Source: an uncultured Collinsella sp. | GTDB taxonomy: Bacteria; Actinomycetota; Coriobacteriia; Coriobacteriales; Coriobacteriaceae | Length of the DNA: 44,995 nt | Direction: 5' to 3' | NCBI GenBank assembly: GCA_902475245.1 | Contig: CABRYP010000020.1 | Span: forward strand, 1-44,995 | Shown here: positions 1-8,176 of the stretch, piece after piece | Numbering within the stretch: position 1 is the stretch's first letter | Layout of the letters: every line of letters starts with the position of its first letter | The notes under the pieces: model-generated | What the model saw: only the letters and a program-made list of their open reading frames with translations | Databases searched by the model: none | Told to the model about the DNA's origin: nothing | Translations under genes and position numbers: made by a program

Positions 1-80
1 CAATGGTATACGGGTGCATCATCGACGTCTTCAATACAGAAGATATCAGTGCGGAATGTTTTCAGAGCTTTACCCTGTAG
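1..80 (+). CDS. possible 3' end of a gene entering from the left
   Basis: The third forward frame is open from the window edge to a TAG at 78-80 and gives about 25 residues of ordinary composition (ending ECFQSFTL). A short imperfect hairpin follows at 86-111. The fragment is too short to assign to a family, and another frame could be the real one. The rest of the stretch up to 236 shows nothing I can support. Confidence 0.2.
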   Translation, partial: MVYGCIIDVFNTEDISAECFQSFTL

Positions 81-236
81 GGTCCCTGCCGCAACGTGGC
101 AGTCAGGGTATCTGGGGTGGACGGCGGCTTGGCTACGAGCTGGGGCTGATGATCTGAACGAATGGGTGCCGTTGCTGAAAGCGCAGGCGTTGCCGGCGAT
201 GATCACTTTGGGACTGGAATTTCCGTATGCTAGTAA

Positions 237-270
237 AAAGGCCTCCGGAGCTGTTGCTCTGGAGGCCTTT
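237..270. terminator. strong bidirectional hairpin terminator
   Basis: Arms of about 15 bases (AAAGGCCTCCGGAGC and its near-complement) close a 4-base loop. The flanking A and T tracts let it work in both directions. It lies 23 bases past the stop of the minus-strand acetate kinase at 293. Confidence 0.85.
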
Positions 271-292
271 CGTTTACTTGCAAATGCGCGCG

Positions 293-1471
293 TTAGTTGT
301 TCTTGGTCAGACGCTCGACGTCGCGGGCGATCATGTATTCCTCGTCGGTGGGGATGACCATGACCGTGACGGAAGAGCCGGCGGCGCTGATGACCTGCGG
401 GCCGTTGCCCACGGCCTCGCGGTTCTTGTTGTTGTCGATGCGCACGCCCAGCCACTCAAAGCAGTCGCAGAAGGCCTTGCGGATCGACCAGTCGTTCTCG
501 CCGATGCCGGCGGTAAAGGTAATGGTGTCCACGCCCGCCATGGAGGCGATCATGGAGCCGGCCTGCTGCATGGCCTTGTAGGCGAACATATCGAAGGCGA
601 GCAGGCAGCGCTCGTCACCCTCGGAGGCGCGCGTACGGATGTCGCGGGCATCGTTGGAGATGCCCGAGATGGCAAGCAGACCGGACTGCTTGTTCATCAT
701 GTCGTCGACTTCCTGGTAACTGTAGCCGCCCTCGCGCTGCAGGTAGCACACGGTGGCCGGGTCGATGGAACCGCAACGGGTGCCCATCATCAGGCCGTCA
801 AGCGGCGTGAGGCCCATCGTGGTATCGCGGCACACACCGTCCTCAATGGCGGCAAGCGAAGCACCGTTGCCCAGATGGCACGAAAGCAGGCGATGGCAGC
901 GCGAGCCCAGGATTTCCTTGGCCATCATCCACTCGTAACGGTGGCTCGTACCGTGCGCGCCGTACTTGCGCACATGGTACTTGTCGCACACGTCCTTGGG
1001 CAGGGCGTAGGTGTAGGCGACCTCGGGCATGGTCATGTGGAACGAGGTGTCGAAGACGGCCACGTTGGGCAGCTCCGGATACTTCTCGCGGCAATATTCG
1101 ATTGCCGCCGCCTCGCCGTAATTGTGCAGCGGAGCGAGCGGGGCCACCTCAAGGATCTTAGCCATGACCTCGTCGTCAACGACTGCGGAATCATCGAAGT
1201 GCCAGCCGCCCTGAACGATACGATGCCCAATGCCATCGATCGTAAAGTCGGTCTTCTCGAGCTCCTCGAGCACGCGCGCAATGGCGCTGCGATGATCGGG
1301 AAAAGGAATCTCCTCGGTCTGCTTGGCACCACCGTTCTCGGAGTGGCCAAAGATGCCCATGTCCGATCCGATACGCTCACAGTTGCCCTTGGCGAAAACC
1401 TCGCGGGTATCGGTATCCAAAAGCTGATATTTAAGGCTCGAGCTGCCGGCGTTGACAACAAGTACGTTCAT
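293..1471 (-). CDS. ackA: acetate kinase, copy 1
   Basis: Acetate kinase interconverts acetyl phosphate plus ADP and acetate plus ATP, the substrate-level ATP step of mixed-acid fermentation in the cytosol. The 392-residue length is normal for the family. The N-terminal NAGSSSLKYQ phosphate loop, GHRIVQGG, VFDTSFH, YGAHGTSH, MGTRCGSIDPA and TAGIGEND motifs are all visible. Two family positions are altered: VHGG has become VQGG, and TRSGD has become TRCGS. The start is preceded by AAGGAGTCTC. It sits directly downstream of a second ackA on the same strand, but a terminator and about 160 bases separate them, so it probably has its own promoter. No pta lies nearby. Identification is firm; substrate preference between acetate and propionate is not settled. 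Confidence 0.95.
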   Translation of the reverse strand: MNVLVVNAGSSSLKYQLLDTDTREVFAKGNCERIGSDMGIFGHSENGGAKQTEEIPFPDHRSAIARVLEELEKTDFTIDGIGHRIVQGGWHFDDSAVVDDEVMAKILEVAPLAPLHNYGEAAAIEYCREKYPELPNVAVFDTSFHMTMPEVAYTYALPKDVCDKYHVRKYGAHGTSHRYEWMMAKEILGSRCHRLLSCHLGNGASLAAIEDGVCRDTTMGLTPLDGLMMGTRCGSIDPATVCYLQREGGYSYQEVDDMMNKQSGLLAISGISNDARDIRTRASEGDERCLLAFDMFAYKAMQQAGSMIASMAGVDTITFTAGIGENDWSIRKAFCDCFEWLGVRIDNNKNREAVGNGPQVISAAGSSVTVMVIPTDEEYMIARDVERLTKNN

Positions 1472-1587
1472 GAGACTCCTTCGTGATTACAGTACGGTCG
1501 GCAAACCTATAAGGCGGCCGTACCCTTAATAAGAAGTTATCAGAATTCAATAAATATCTATTAATCTCTTCGCCCAAAGAGCATAAA

Positions 1588-1622
1588 AGGGGGCTGAACG
1601 GCACAATGCCATCCAGTCCCCT
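1588..1622 (-). terminator. terminator after acetate kinase copy 2
   Basis: On the minus strand AGGGGACTGGATGGC pairs with GCCGTTCAGCCCCCT and runs into TTTTATG. It begins 14 bases beyond the stop of the gene ending at 1636 and uncouples the two ackA copies. Confidence 0.8.
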
Positions 1623-1635
1623 CCCCTTGTATCAA

Positions 1636-2814
1636 TTACTTGCCGCTGACGATGCGCTCGACGTCAGAAGCGATCATGAACTCCTCGTCCGTGGGGATGA
1701 CGAAGATCTTGACCTTGGAATCCTTGGCAGACAGGCACCAAGCGCCGTCGCCACGCAGGGCGTTGCGGGCATGATCCATCTTGACGCCCATAAAGGCCAG
1801 ACGGTCGGCCACGCCGGCGCGGACGGCCGGAGCGTGCTCGCCGATGCCAGCGGTAAAGACCAGGGTATCCATGCCGCACATGGAAGTGGCCATCTCGGCA
1901 GCCTTGGCGGCAATCTTGTAGACAAACATATCGAAGGCGAGCTGAGCCTCGGGGTCGCCAGCAGCGGCGAGCTCCTCGACGTTGCGGCAGTCGTTGGTCT
2001 TGCCGCCGGTCACAGCCAAAAGGCCGGACTTCTTGTTCATCATCTCGTCGACCTCGTCGAAGGTGTAGCCACCCTCGCGCTGCAGGTAGCACACGGTAGC
2101 CGGGTCGATGGAGCCGCAGCGGGTGCCCATCATGACACCGTCGAGCGGGGTGAGGCCCATGGTGGTATCCATGCACTTGCCGTCCTCGATGGCGCACAGG
2201 GAGGCACCGGAGCCGATGTGGCACACGACGACCTTGCGGGCCTCGCCGTTGGTCATCTCGGCAACCTTCTTGGAGATGTAGCGGTAGCTGGTGCCGTGGG
2301 CGCCGTACTTACGGATGTGCAGCTTGTCGCAAACATCCTTGGGAAGGGCGTAGGTCTTGGCGACCTCGGGCATGTTGAAGTGGAAAGCGGTGTCGTAGAC
2401 CGTGACGTTGGGCAGATCGGGATACTGCTCCAGGCAGAACTCGATAACGTTGGCCTCGGGGTTGTTGTGCAGCGGCGCGAGCGGGGCAACCTCGCGGATC
2501 TTGGCGAGAACGTCCTCGTCGACGAGGGAGGAATCGCCAAAGTACCAACCGCCCTGAACGATGCGGTGGCCGATGCCCTCAATCTTGACGCCGTTAGCCT
2601 CGAGGTCCTTCAGGACGACCTCGATGGCGACCTTGTGGTCGGGGAACTCGATGTTCTCGGTCACCTTCTTGGAGCCGTTGGCAGCGTGGGTGAAGGTGCC
2701 GCCGGTAAAGCAGACGCGCTCGCAGGAGCCCTTTGCGGACACCTTGTGGGACTTGGTATCGATGACCTGATACTTAAGGGTCGAAGATCCTGCGTTGACG
2801 ACCAGAACGTTCAT
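1636..2814 (-). CDS. ackA: acetate kinase, copy 2 (paralogue)
   Basis: A second 392-residue acetate/propionate kinase of the same length as its neighbour, clearly a tandem paralogue that has diverged at many positions. NAGSSTLKYQ, GHRIVQGG, VYDTAFH, MGTRCGSIDPA and TAGIGEHAP are present. The conserved HGTSH motif reads HGTSY here, while copy 1 keeps the second histidine. Both copies share the unusual TRCGS and VQGG variants, so they probably arose by duplication within this lineage. A GGGAGA ribosome site precedes the ATG, and the gene has its own terminator. The Tyr substitution and the retention of two copies suggest different acyl specificity or different expression rather than simple dosage, but this is inference. 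Confidence 0.93.
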   Translation of the reverse strand: MNVLVVNAGSSTLKYQVIDTKSHKVSAKGSCERVCFTGGTFTHAANGSKKVTENIEFPDHKVAIEVVLKDLEANGVKIEGIGHRIVQGGWYFGDSSLVDEDVLAKIREVAPLAPLHNNPEANVIEFCLEQYPDLPNVTVYDTAFHFNMPEVAKTYALPKDVCDKLHIRKYGAHGTSYRYISKKVAEMTNGEARKVVVCHIGSGASLCAIEDGKCMDTTMGLTPLDGVMMGTRCGSIDPATVCYLQREGGYTFDEVDEMMNKKSGLLAVTGGKTNDCRNVEELAAAGDPEAQLAFDMFVYKIAAKAAEMATSMCGMDTLVFTAGIGEHAPAVRAGVADRLAFMGVKMDHARNALRGDGAWCLSAKDSKVKIFVIPTDEEFMIASDVERIVSGK

Positions 2815-2867
2815 GTGTCTCCCTACTAACAGGCGGTGTGGCGCCGCCAGGTTACATACGTTTCAAT

Positions 2868-2901
2868 AATAAACCCAAACGCCCTCGCGCTCGGGTTTAT
2901 T
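2868..2901 (-). terminator. hairpin between the MFS gene and ackA copy 2
   Basis: AATAAACCC and GGGTTTATT form a perfect 9-base stem around a 16-base loop, 34 bases past the stop of the MFS gene ending at 2935. A and T richness at both ends suits a terminator. Confidence 0.6.
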
Positions 2902-2934
2902 GCGTTGATATATAAGTTATCGATGCCTGAATAC

Positions 2935-4095
2935 TCATGGCCTTTGACTTGTAAGACGAAATAGCGCGGGGATATACACCAGGGAAGAAATCCCAAGCGC
3001 AACAAGCAATACAACTCGAATGCCCGCAACGCCACTCAACACAGCGTTGAGCAGATAGAAAAGAACGGCACCCACCGCCACCATCTGGCTTTGAACCGAA
3101 ATCAGTGAACAGCGCATCGATGAATCGGCAGCATTTTGGAAAACTGAGTATTTGATTGGGGCAAACAACGAGTACGCAACCGTCTGCAGCACATAGAACA
3201 CGGGCAGCAAATTGGCCGGAGTAAGGGGGATCAAAAACAGAGCAGTCAGGGCAAAGCGCACGATGCCGCAAATACGCGCGAAACGGCCCTTGTCGACACG
3301 AGCAATCACACTAGGCACAATAAACCCTATGGAGGCGGAGACAAGGAGCTGAACCGCAATGGTCACGCCCGAAGCGACGGCACTCATTCCGCGGCCTGCA
3401 AGCAACAGTGAGAAGAAGTCTTCCAGAGCGACGAAGGCGAATGCCTGAGAACAGTCCATGATGAACGCAGAACGAAGAAGGCCATTACACGCAATGGCGG
3501 CACCGATCATCTTCGGACTAATTCCACGCTTAGGTGTCGCTGCAGTGCCCCCTCTTCGCATCTCAGGAATGCAGACAACGACAACCAACGTCAACACCAT
3601 TGCGATGATATCTGCCGAAAGACCAATGAGATATGCGCCGACGGACGAAATGAAACCGCCCACACAAGCGGAGATGGCATAAGAGGCATAGAAAACAAAT
3701 CGCTCAACGACATTAAGTCTTACGAGCTGGTCCTGAGAGACGCTGTCAATGTAAATCGCTTCTATGGATCCGCTCACGCATGCAACGGCAAAACCTTTGA
3801 GAGCGAACGCACCGATTAAAAGCAGAGGAGAACGGACGAGAAGCAGGGCGGCGTAGTATCCAAGCATTCCCATGACGCCAACGAGACCGCTGGTCTTTCG
3901 TCCAAACCTATCAGCAATATAGCCAGTGGGAACTTCAAGGATGAACTTGCTCACTTGATATGCAATCATCATGCTAGAAATCGCTACCATCGAAAGCCCG
4001 ACGAATTCAAGGTAAACCGTCAGAAAATACAAAATGGTGCTGAAGTTCGACAGAAAAACAAACGTCATATAAAGCAAAATCGTACGGTTTTTCAT
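2935..4095 (-). CDS. MFS transporter, drug/metabolite efflux type
   Basis: A major facilitator protein of about 386 residues with some twelve hydrophobic segments. The loop between TM2 and TM3 carries the MFS signature as EVPTGYIADRFGRKTSG, typical of 12-TM proton antiporters of the multidrug/efflux sort. I start it at the ATG giving MKNRTILL, because GGAGGGCGGGGC lies just upstream; an ATG eight codons earlier has no such site. It follows a LysR gene on the same strand with a 113-base gap containing a CGTCAA/TTGACG dyad (4178-4196). LysR may therefore control it. Its third positions look less GC-rich than those of its neighbours, which could indicate acquisition. The substrate is unknown. 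Confidence 0.85.
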   Translation of the reverse strand: MKNRTILLYMTFVFLSNFSTILYFLTVYLEFVGLSMVAISSMMIAYQVSKFILEVPTGYIADRFGRKTSGLVGVMGMLGYYAALLLVRSPLLLIGAFALKGFAVACVSGSIEAIYIDSVSQDQLVRLNVVERFVFYASYAISACVGGFISSVGAYLIGLSADIIAMVLTLVVVVCIPEMRRGGTAATPKRGISPKMIGAAIACNGLLRSAFIMDCSQAFAFVALEDFFSLLLAGRGMSAVASGVTIAVQLLVSASIGFIVPSVIARVDKGRFARICGIVRFALTALFLIPLTPANLLPVFYVLQTVAYSLFAPIKYSVFQNAADSSMRCSLISVQSQMVAVGAVLFYLLNAVLSGVAGIRVVLLVALGISSLVYIPALFRLTSQRP

Positions 4096-4208
4096 GCCCC
4101 GCCCTCCAAGAGCCAGCAATCTAAATCGGAATCTTGGAAAAGCATGAGGGCAAAGCTGTCAGCTATGTGTTACAAGGCGTCAATAATCACTTGACGTCTC
4201 GAAGCCAA

Positions 4209-5105
4209 TTAATTTCGCGAAGCAAGATGACGCAATAGGTGCAGAAAAACCGTCTGGTGTCGATCAGTCCAGGAATTTTGCCGATAGCAAAAGTAGATAG
4301 GCAAGGTTACATCACGCGAGCCTTCATTGGAGCACTCACTCACTTCTGATCCATCCGATGCGAGAGAGGACCCAGACAAACTCAATATCAATCCCCCGGC
4401 TTGAAGAAACTCAGCCTGAGCCCTGCTTCCGTATTCAACATCACGGAAGCGAAAATTGACGAGCTGGGCTTCAGGGCATTGGTTGATCGCATTGAGACAG
4501 GGTGACAAATTAATGGGAACAGCGAGCCTGCCGCCCAGCAACTCACGAACGGTCATAGCGCCCACGGATTGATGACCCGCTGGGCATGAAAGAACCTTGA
4601 GCTCCTTTTCACCCAAATATTTTGAAGAAAGGACGCTGTCCCGTGGTTCCTCAAATGAGATAGCCGCATCCGAAATGCCAAGCACAAGTGATTCAAAGCA
4701 TGTAGCCGTTGGCTGATGCCACACATCAAGGTGAATCTGAGGGTGCGAGCTTTCAAACGAGTCATACCAGTTTTCGGCAAAAAGGCGCCCCCGCCCATGG
4801 AGGCAGGGGGCGTAAAGACGAAAGTGGCCGTCAGGCGAGACGCCGTCGTCTCTCGATTGAGCGTACTTTTTGAGATCGTCGACTTGTGCCAGGATCACGC
4901 GTGCACGACGCGCAAATTCTCTGCCCGCCGGAGACAAAACGGCCTCCCCCGCCGATCGGTCGAGCAAAACAATCTGATACTCAGATTCCAACTTTTTGAT
5001 TGCCGACGAAACGGCCTGCGGACTCACATGAACGGCGCGAGCTGCTTTGCGCACGCCGCCATAGTTCGCTACCGCTTGAAGGTATTCGAGTTGAGAAAGC
5101 TGCAT
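4209..5105 (-). CDS. LysR-family transcriptional regulator
   Basis: 298 residues, normal for LysR. The N-terminal winged HTH is plain (LSQLEYLQAVANYGGVRKAA, then HVSPQAVSSAIKKLE at about 27-41), followed by the usual helical linker and a periplasmic-binding-like effector domain. GGAG precedes the ATG by seven bases. Its neighbours are the HIT-protein gene upstream, 41 bases away, and the MFS permease downstream on the same strand. LysR regulators often act on an adjacent gene, so the permease is the likely target. The effector cannot be read from the sequence. Base composition is slightly lower in GC than the housekeeping genes around it. Confidence 0.9.
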   Translation of the reverse strand: MQLSQLEYLQAVANYGGVRKAARAVHVSPQAVSSAIKKLESEYQIVLLDRSAGEAVLSPAGREFARRARVILAQVDDLKKYAQSRDDGVSPDGHFRLYAPCLHGRGRLFAENWYDSFESSHPQIHLDVWHQPTATCFESLVLGISDAAISFEEPRDSVLSSKYLGEKELKVLSCPAGHQSVGAMTVRELLGGRLAVPINLSPCLNAINQCPEAQLVNFRFRDVEYGSRAQAEFLQAGGLILSLSGSSLASDGSEVSECSNEGSRDVTLPIYFCYRQNSWTDRHQTVFLHLLRHLASRN

Positions 5106-5146
5106 AGATTACTCCAAAGGCAGCCAAGTCGACGGACTACGCGTCC

Positions 5147-5482
5147 TCAGATGAGGTTCTCGCCCAGGTTTTTGCCACCGAGGACGTGCATGTGGAAGTG
5201 CATGACGGTCTGGCCGGCGTTGACGCCCTTGTTGGAGATGACGCGGAAACCGTCCTCCAGGCCCTTGACCTTGGCGACCTCCTGGATGGCGTGAGCCATG
5301 GCGCCCATGGTCTCGGCGGGCACGTTGTCGGCGATGTCGCTGTAGTGCTTCTTGGGGATCACGAGTGTGTGGACCGGCGCCTGGGGATTGAGGTCGTCGA
5401 ACGCGATGACCTGATTGTCCTCATAGACAACGGTCGAGGGGATCTCGTGGTTGGCAATTTTGCAGAAGATGCAATCACACAT
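5147..5482 (-). CDS. HIT-family nucleotide-binding hydrolase (HinT-like)
   Basis: A 111-residue histidine-triad protein. It opens with CIFCKIANHEIPSTVVYED and ends with the catalytic HFHMHVLGG triad, whose middle histidine attacks the alpha phosphate of substrates such as adenosine 5'-phosphoramidates. Length and layout match bacterial HinT. CxxC near the N terminus may hold zinc, as in some family members. The ribosome site AAAGGAA precedes the ATG. It lies 49 bases after xseB on the same strand and is probably co-transcribed with it. The cellular role is loosely defined throughout the family. Confidence 0.93.
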   Translation of the reverse strand: MCDCIFCKIANHEIPSTVVYEDNQVIAFDDLNPQAPVHTLVIPKKHYSDIADNVPAETMGAMAHAIQEVAKVKGLEDGFRVISNKGVNAGQTVMHFHMHVLGGKNLGENLI

Positions 5483-5531
5483 GGTTGGTTCCTTTCTCGC
5501 AGACCAAGGTAATTATATTTGGTCGGAATGG

Positions 5532-5798
5532 TTAGAACGAGAGGTTGTCGTCGGTGTTGGCGGCTTCGCCGTCGGCGAGCACGTCGTTGCCGTCGACGTC
5601 CTTAAGGAGCACCGAGACCTTCTGCTCGGCATCGGACAGGCGGGTGCGCAGGCTCTTGAGGAGCTCGACGCCGCGAGTATAGCTCTCAAGCGACTCCTCG
5701 AGCTCCATATCGCCCGACTCCAGGCTGCGGATAATAAGTTCCAACTCCTGCGAAGCCTGCTTGTACGTAAGCTGCTCGACCGGGGTCTTCTCTGCCAT
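5532..5798 (-). CDS. xseB: exodeoxyribonuclease VII small subunit
   Basis: 88 residues, typical for XseB. The family signature is visible: LTYKQASQELELIIRSLE followed by GDMELEESLESYTRGVELLK, a short antiparallel helical hairpin. Several small subunits bind each large subunit and form the single-strand-specific exonuclease VII used in repair. AGGAAAGG precedes the start codon. It lies 42 bases downstream of xseA on the same strand, the usual arrangement. The acidic C-terminal tail beyond about residue 65 is variable in the family. Confidence 0.95.
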   Translation of the reverse strand: MAEKTPVEQLTYKQASQELELIIRSLESGDMELEESLESYTRGVELLKSLRTRLSDAEQKVSVLLKDVDGNDVLADGEAANTDDNLSF

Positions 5799-5840
5799 AT
5801 CTGTTTCCTTTCCTAAAGGTTTATCACTATGAAACGCGGC

Positions 5841-7292
5841 TTACTCAACCGCATCGACCGTTGCCGCCACGTTGCCGTCTGCCATGCGTACACGAATGGC
5901 ATCGCCGGGCTTAAAGGTCTTGGCGCTCGTAGCCACACCACCATCGCTGTACGCGATGGAATAGCCACGGGCAAGTACCTTGAGCGGCGACAGGGCATCG
6001 AGCGACGCGGCAGCTCGGCCCAGGTCGGACGCGGGTTTGCTGAGCATCGTACGTCCCTGATGCTCCAGACGGGAACTCGCAAGCGTGAGCGCATGGCGCT
6101 TGCCATCGAGTCCCGAGGTGCTTGCAACCAGGCGCTCGGGCAGGCGCTTAAAGTTGGAGCGGAATGTCCCGACCGAGCGCACTATGGCGCCCGACAGGCG
6201 ATCGGCAGTCAGCGCAAGCTCCGATTCACGACGCTCGACCATAAATGTGGGGTCGTTGAGACACGGGCGGCACGCAGCCGCATCGAGCGCGTCACCCAGG
6301 CGAGCCGTATAGGTATCCCAGGCACGGCGACCGCGCTGATCGAGCATCTCCAGGTCGACATGGGCCGACCCAATCATCGATGCCATCGCGGCGCCCAGAC
6401 GCTGATGGCGCGCCTCAAGCACATCGGCCAACTCCGTCATAGCCGGCGCCACCGATTCTGCCGCCGCCGTGGGCGTGGAGGCGCGGCGGTCGCTCACCAT
6501 GTCACAAATCGAGGTATCGGGCTCATGTCCAATGCCGGTCACCACGGGCACAGGACAAGCCGCCACCGCGCGGGCAAGCTCCTCGTCATTAAAGGTCATG
6601 AGGTCCTCAAAGGAGCCGCCGCCGCGCACCAACAAAATGCAATCCGGCGCCGGCGTAATGGAAGCGGCGCGGCGCAAGCCCTCAATGAGCTCGGCCGGCG
6701 CACCCTCGCCTTGAACCTTGGCGCCCACGCAGACGAGCTCGACGAGCGGGTTGCGACGACGCAATGTGCGCTTGACGTCGTCGATTACGGCACCCGAAAG
6801 CGAGGTGACGACCGCCACGCGGGAGCAGAACACCGGGATGCGGCGCTTGCGCGCTTCGTCCATCAGGCCCTCGCGGCGTAGCTTTTCGGCCAGTTGCGCC
6901 ACTTGTTGACGCAGCAGACCCTCCCCCGCCAACGAAAATGAGCGGGCAACAAAGCTCATGCGACCCGTGGGCTTATAGAGATTGAAGCTGCCCTTAAAGC
7001 TCACCTGCATGCCATCGCGCAAATCGAAGGTGCGCTTGAGATAGGCGCCCTTCCAGATAATGCAGTCGACGGCGGCTGAGTCGTCCTTGATCTGGAAGTA
7101 GCAGTGACCGCTTCGGGCGTTAGGACCACGAAAACCCGTGACCTCGCCCAGAACGCTCAGCTGCGGAATGGCATCGAGCGCACCGGCGGCGATCTCCACT
7201 GCCTGGCTCACGCTGAGCTCCTTGCGCTCCTGATCGTCCGAACCGTCGAACTCGGCGGAAACGGCATTGCCGGTTAGATTCCAGCCTGCCAC
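5841..7292 (-). CDS. xseA: exodeoxyribonuclease VII large subunit
   Basis: About 483 residues. An N-terminal OB fold (LSVLGEVTGF to VDCIIWKG, roughly 20-75) binds single-stranded DNA. The catalytic domain follows, with VRGGGSFEDLMTFNDE and the signature GHEPDTSICDMVSDRRAS. A long helical region and a short C-terminal segment bind XseB. I start it at GTG 7292, which AAAGGAGGC precedes with ideal spacing; an upstream ATG lengthening the protein by nine residues has no ribosome site. With xseB it makes the exonuclease that trims single-stranded ends. It is the first gene of a cluster that begins after a hairpin. Confidence 0.95.
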   Translation of the reverse strand: MAGWNLTGNAVSAEFDGSDDQERKELSVSQAVEIAAGALDAIPQLSVLGEVTGFRGPNARSGHCYFQIKDDSAAVDCIIWKGAYLKRTFDLRDGMQVSFKGSFNLYKPTGRMSFVARSFSLAGEGLLRQQVAQLAEKLRREGLMDEARKRRIPVFCSRVAVVTSLSGAVIDDVKRTLRRRNPLVELVCVGAKVQGEGAPAELIEGLRRAASITPAPDCILLVRGGGSFEDLMTFNDEELARAVAACPVPVVTGIGHEPDTSICDMVSDRRASTPTAAAESVAPAMTELADVLEARHQRLGAAMASMIGSAHVDLEMLDQRGRRAWDTYTARLGDALDAAACRPCLNDPTFMVERRESELALTADRLSGAIVRSVGTFRSNFKRLPERLVASTSGLDGKRHALTLASSRLEHQGRTMLSKPASDLGRAAASLDALSPLKVLARGYSIAYSDGGVATSAKTFKPGDAIRVRMADGNVAATVDAVE

Positions 7293-7361
7293 GCAGCCTC
7301 CTTTCGTTATCGAGCACAAGGGCTTCGACCCTGCGCAAATTCAAGTCCAACACATAGTACA

Positions 7362-7391
7362 GCGCCGCGGGGACAAGAATCTCCGCGGCGC
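7362..7391 (-). terminator. GC-rich hairpin after the zinc peptidase gene
   Basis: GCGCCGCGG and CCGCGGCGC form a stem of nine or more bases around a 12-base loop, 17 bases past the stop of the gene ending at 7408. There is no clear T tract, so termination may be weak or factor-assisted. Confidence 0.6.
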
Positions 7392-7407
7392 CTGTCAAGC
7401 CAATTTG

Positions 7408-8112
7408 TTATCGGTTGGAGTTTCTGTTGTAGCGGGCCATCAGGTAGAGCAGCTGAATAATCGAGGTGAGCGCCGCCGCCACGTAGGTGAGCGCGGCTGC
7501 CGTCAGCACCTTCTTGGCACCGTTGACCTGCTTGGAACTCATGCCCGACTGCTCGATATACGCCACGGCGCGGCGACTGGCATCGATCTCGACAGGCAAC
7601 GTAACGAGTTGGAACAGCACACTAAACGAGAAGAAGATCAATGCGAGGGCCGTGAGCCCGGCGATGTTCATAAACAGGCCCAAGAGCAACACGATGGTCC
7701 AGGTGTTCTGGGCAAAGTTGACGACCGGGACCAACGCGGTGCGTACCTCCATCATGGCGTAACCGCTCTGACGCTGGGCGGCATGACCCGCCTCGTGGCA
7801 GGCGACGGCAACGCTTGCGACCGATCCGCCCGAACGGTTGGCATCCGACAGATACAGGTTGTTATCCTGCGGGTTGTAGTGGTCGGTGAGCTCGCCGGCA
7901 ACGCCCTTGATGCCCACGGCGCTACAACCGTTGGCATTGAGCATGCGGCGAGCGACCGTGGCGCCCGTGTCGCCATCCGAGCGCACCTTAGACCACGTCT
8001 TATACGTCGAGTTGATATAGCTCTGCGCGGCAAGGCCAAGCACCGTGCAGACAAGAACAACCAGCAGGTACAGCGGGTCAATGCCAAAGCCATATCCATA
8101 GTAATAAGGCAT
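7408..8112 (-). CDS. YugP-like membrane zinc metallopeptidase
   Basis: 234 residues of the neutral zinc metallopeptidase family (YugP, Zn_peptidase_2). An N-terminal membrane segment (LYLLVVLVCTVLGLAAQ) is followed by a soluble part with VACHEAGHAAQ, the HExxH-type zinc site, at about 108-118. Two or three hydrophobic helices follow towards the C terminus. DNNLYLSDANRSGGSVASVAVA is the usual lead-in. The active site is expected to face the cytosol or the membrane. GGAGGAATT precedes the ATG. It lies between rnd and xseA on one strand. The physiological substrate is unknown for most of the family. Confidence 0.9.
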   Translation of the reverse strand: MPYYYGYGFGIDPLYLLVVLVCTVLGLAAQSYINSTYKTWSKVRSDGDTGATVARRMLNANGCSAVGIKGVAGELTDHYNPQDNNLYLSDANRSGGSVASVAVACHEAGHAAQRQSGYAMMEVRTALVPVVNFAQNTWTIVLLLGLFMNIAGLTALALIFFSFSVLFQLVTLPVEIDASRRAVAYIEQSGMSSKQVNGAKKVLTAAALTYVAAALTSIIQLLYLMARYNRNSNR

Positions 8113-8176
8113 GCGAATTCCTCCGAATCGAGTTACACGTTGGAGGCATTCTACCCACTCAGCCGGCTAGGCTTCC

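Noticed and set aside
49..357. 102-codon plus-strand frame near the left edge
   Set aside because: It runs through the terminator and into the opposite strand of ackA, with Arg/Ser-rich shadow composition.
227..1486. Long plus-strand frames (over 400 codons) antisense to ackA, and the similar one at 1606-2829
   Set aside because: Shadows produced by the high-GC third positions of the real minus-strand genes; composition is His/Val/Gly/Asp-rich and no ribosome site is present.
4178..4196. CGTCAA/TTGACG dyad between the LysR and MFS genes
   Set aside because: Only six bases per arm; too short to list separately as an operator, though mentioned under the MFS gene.
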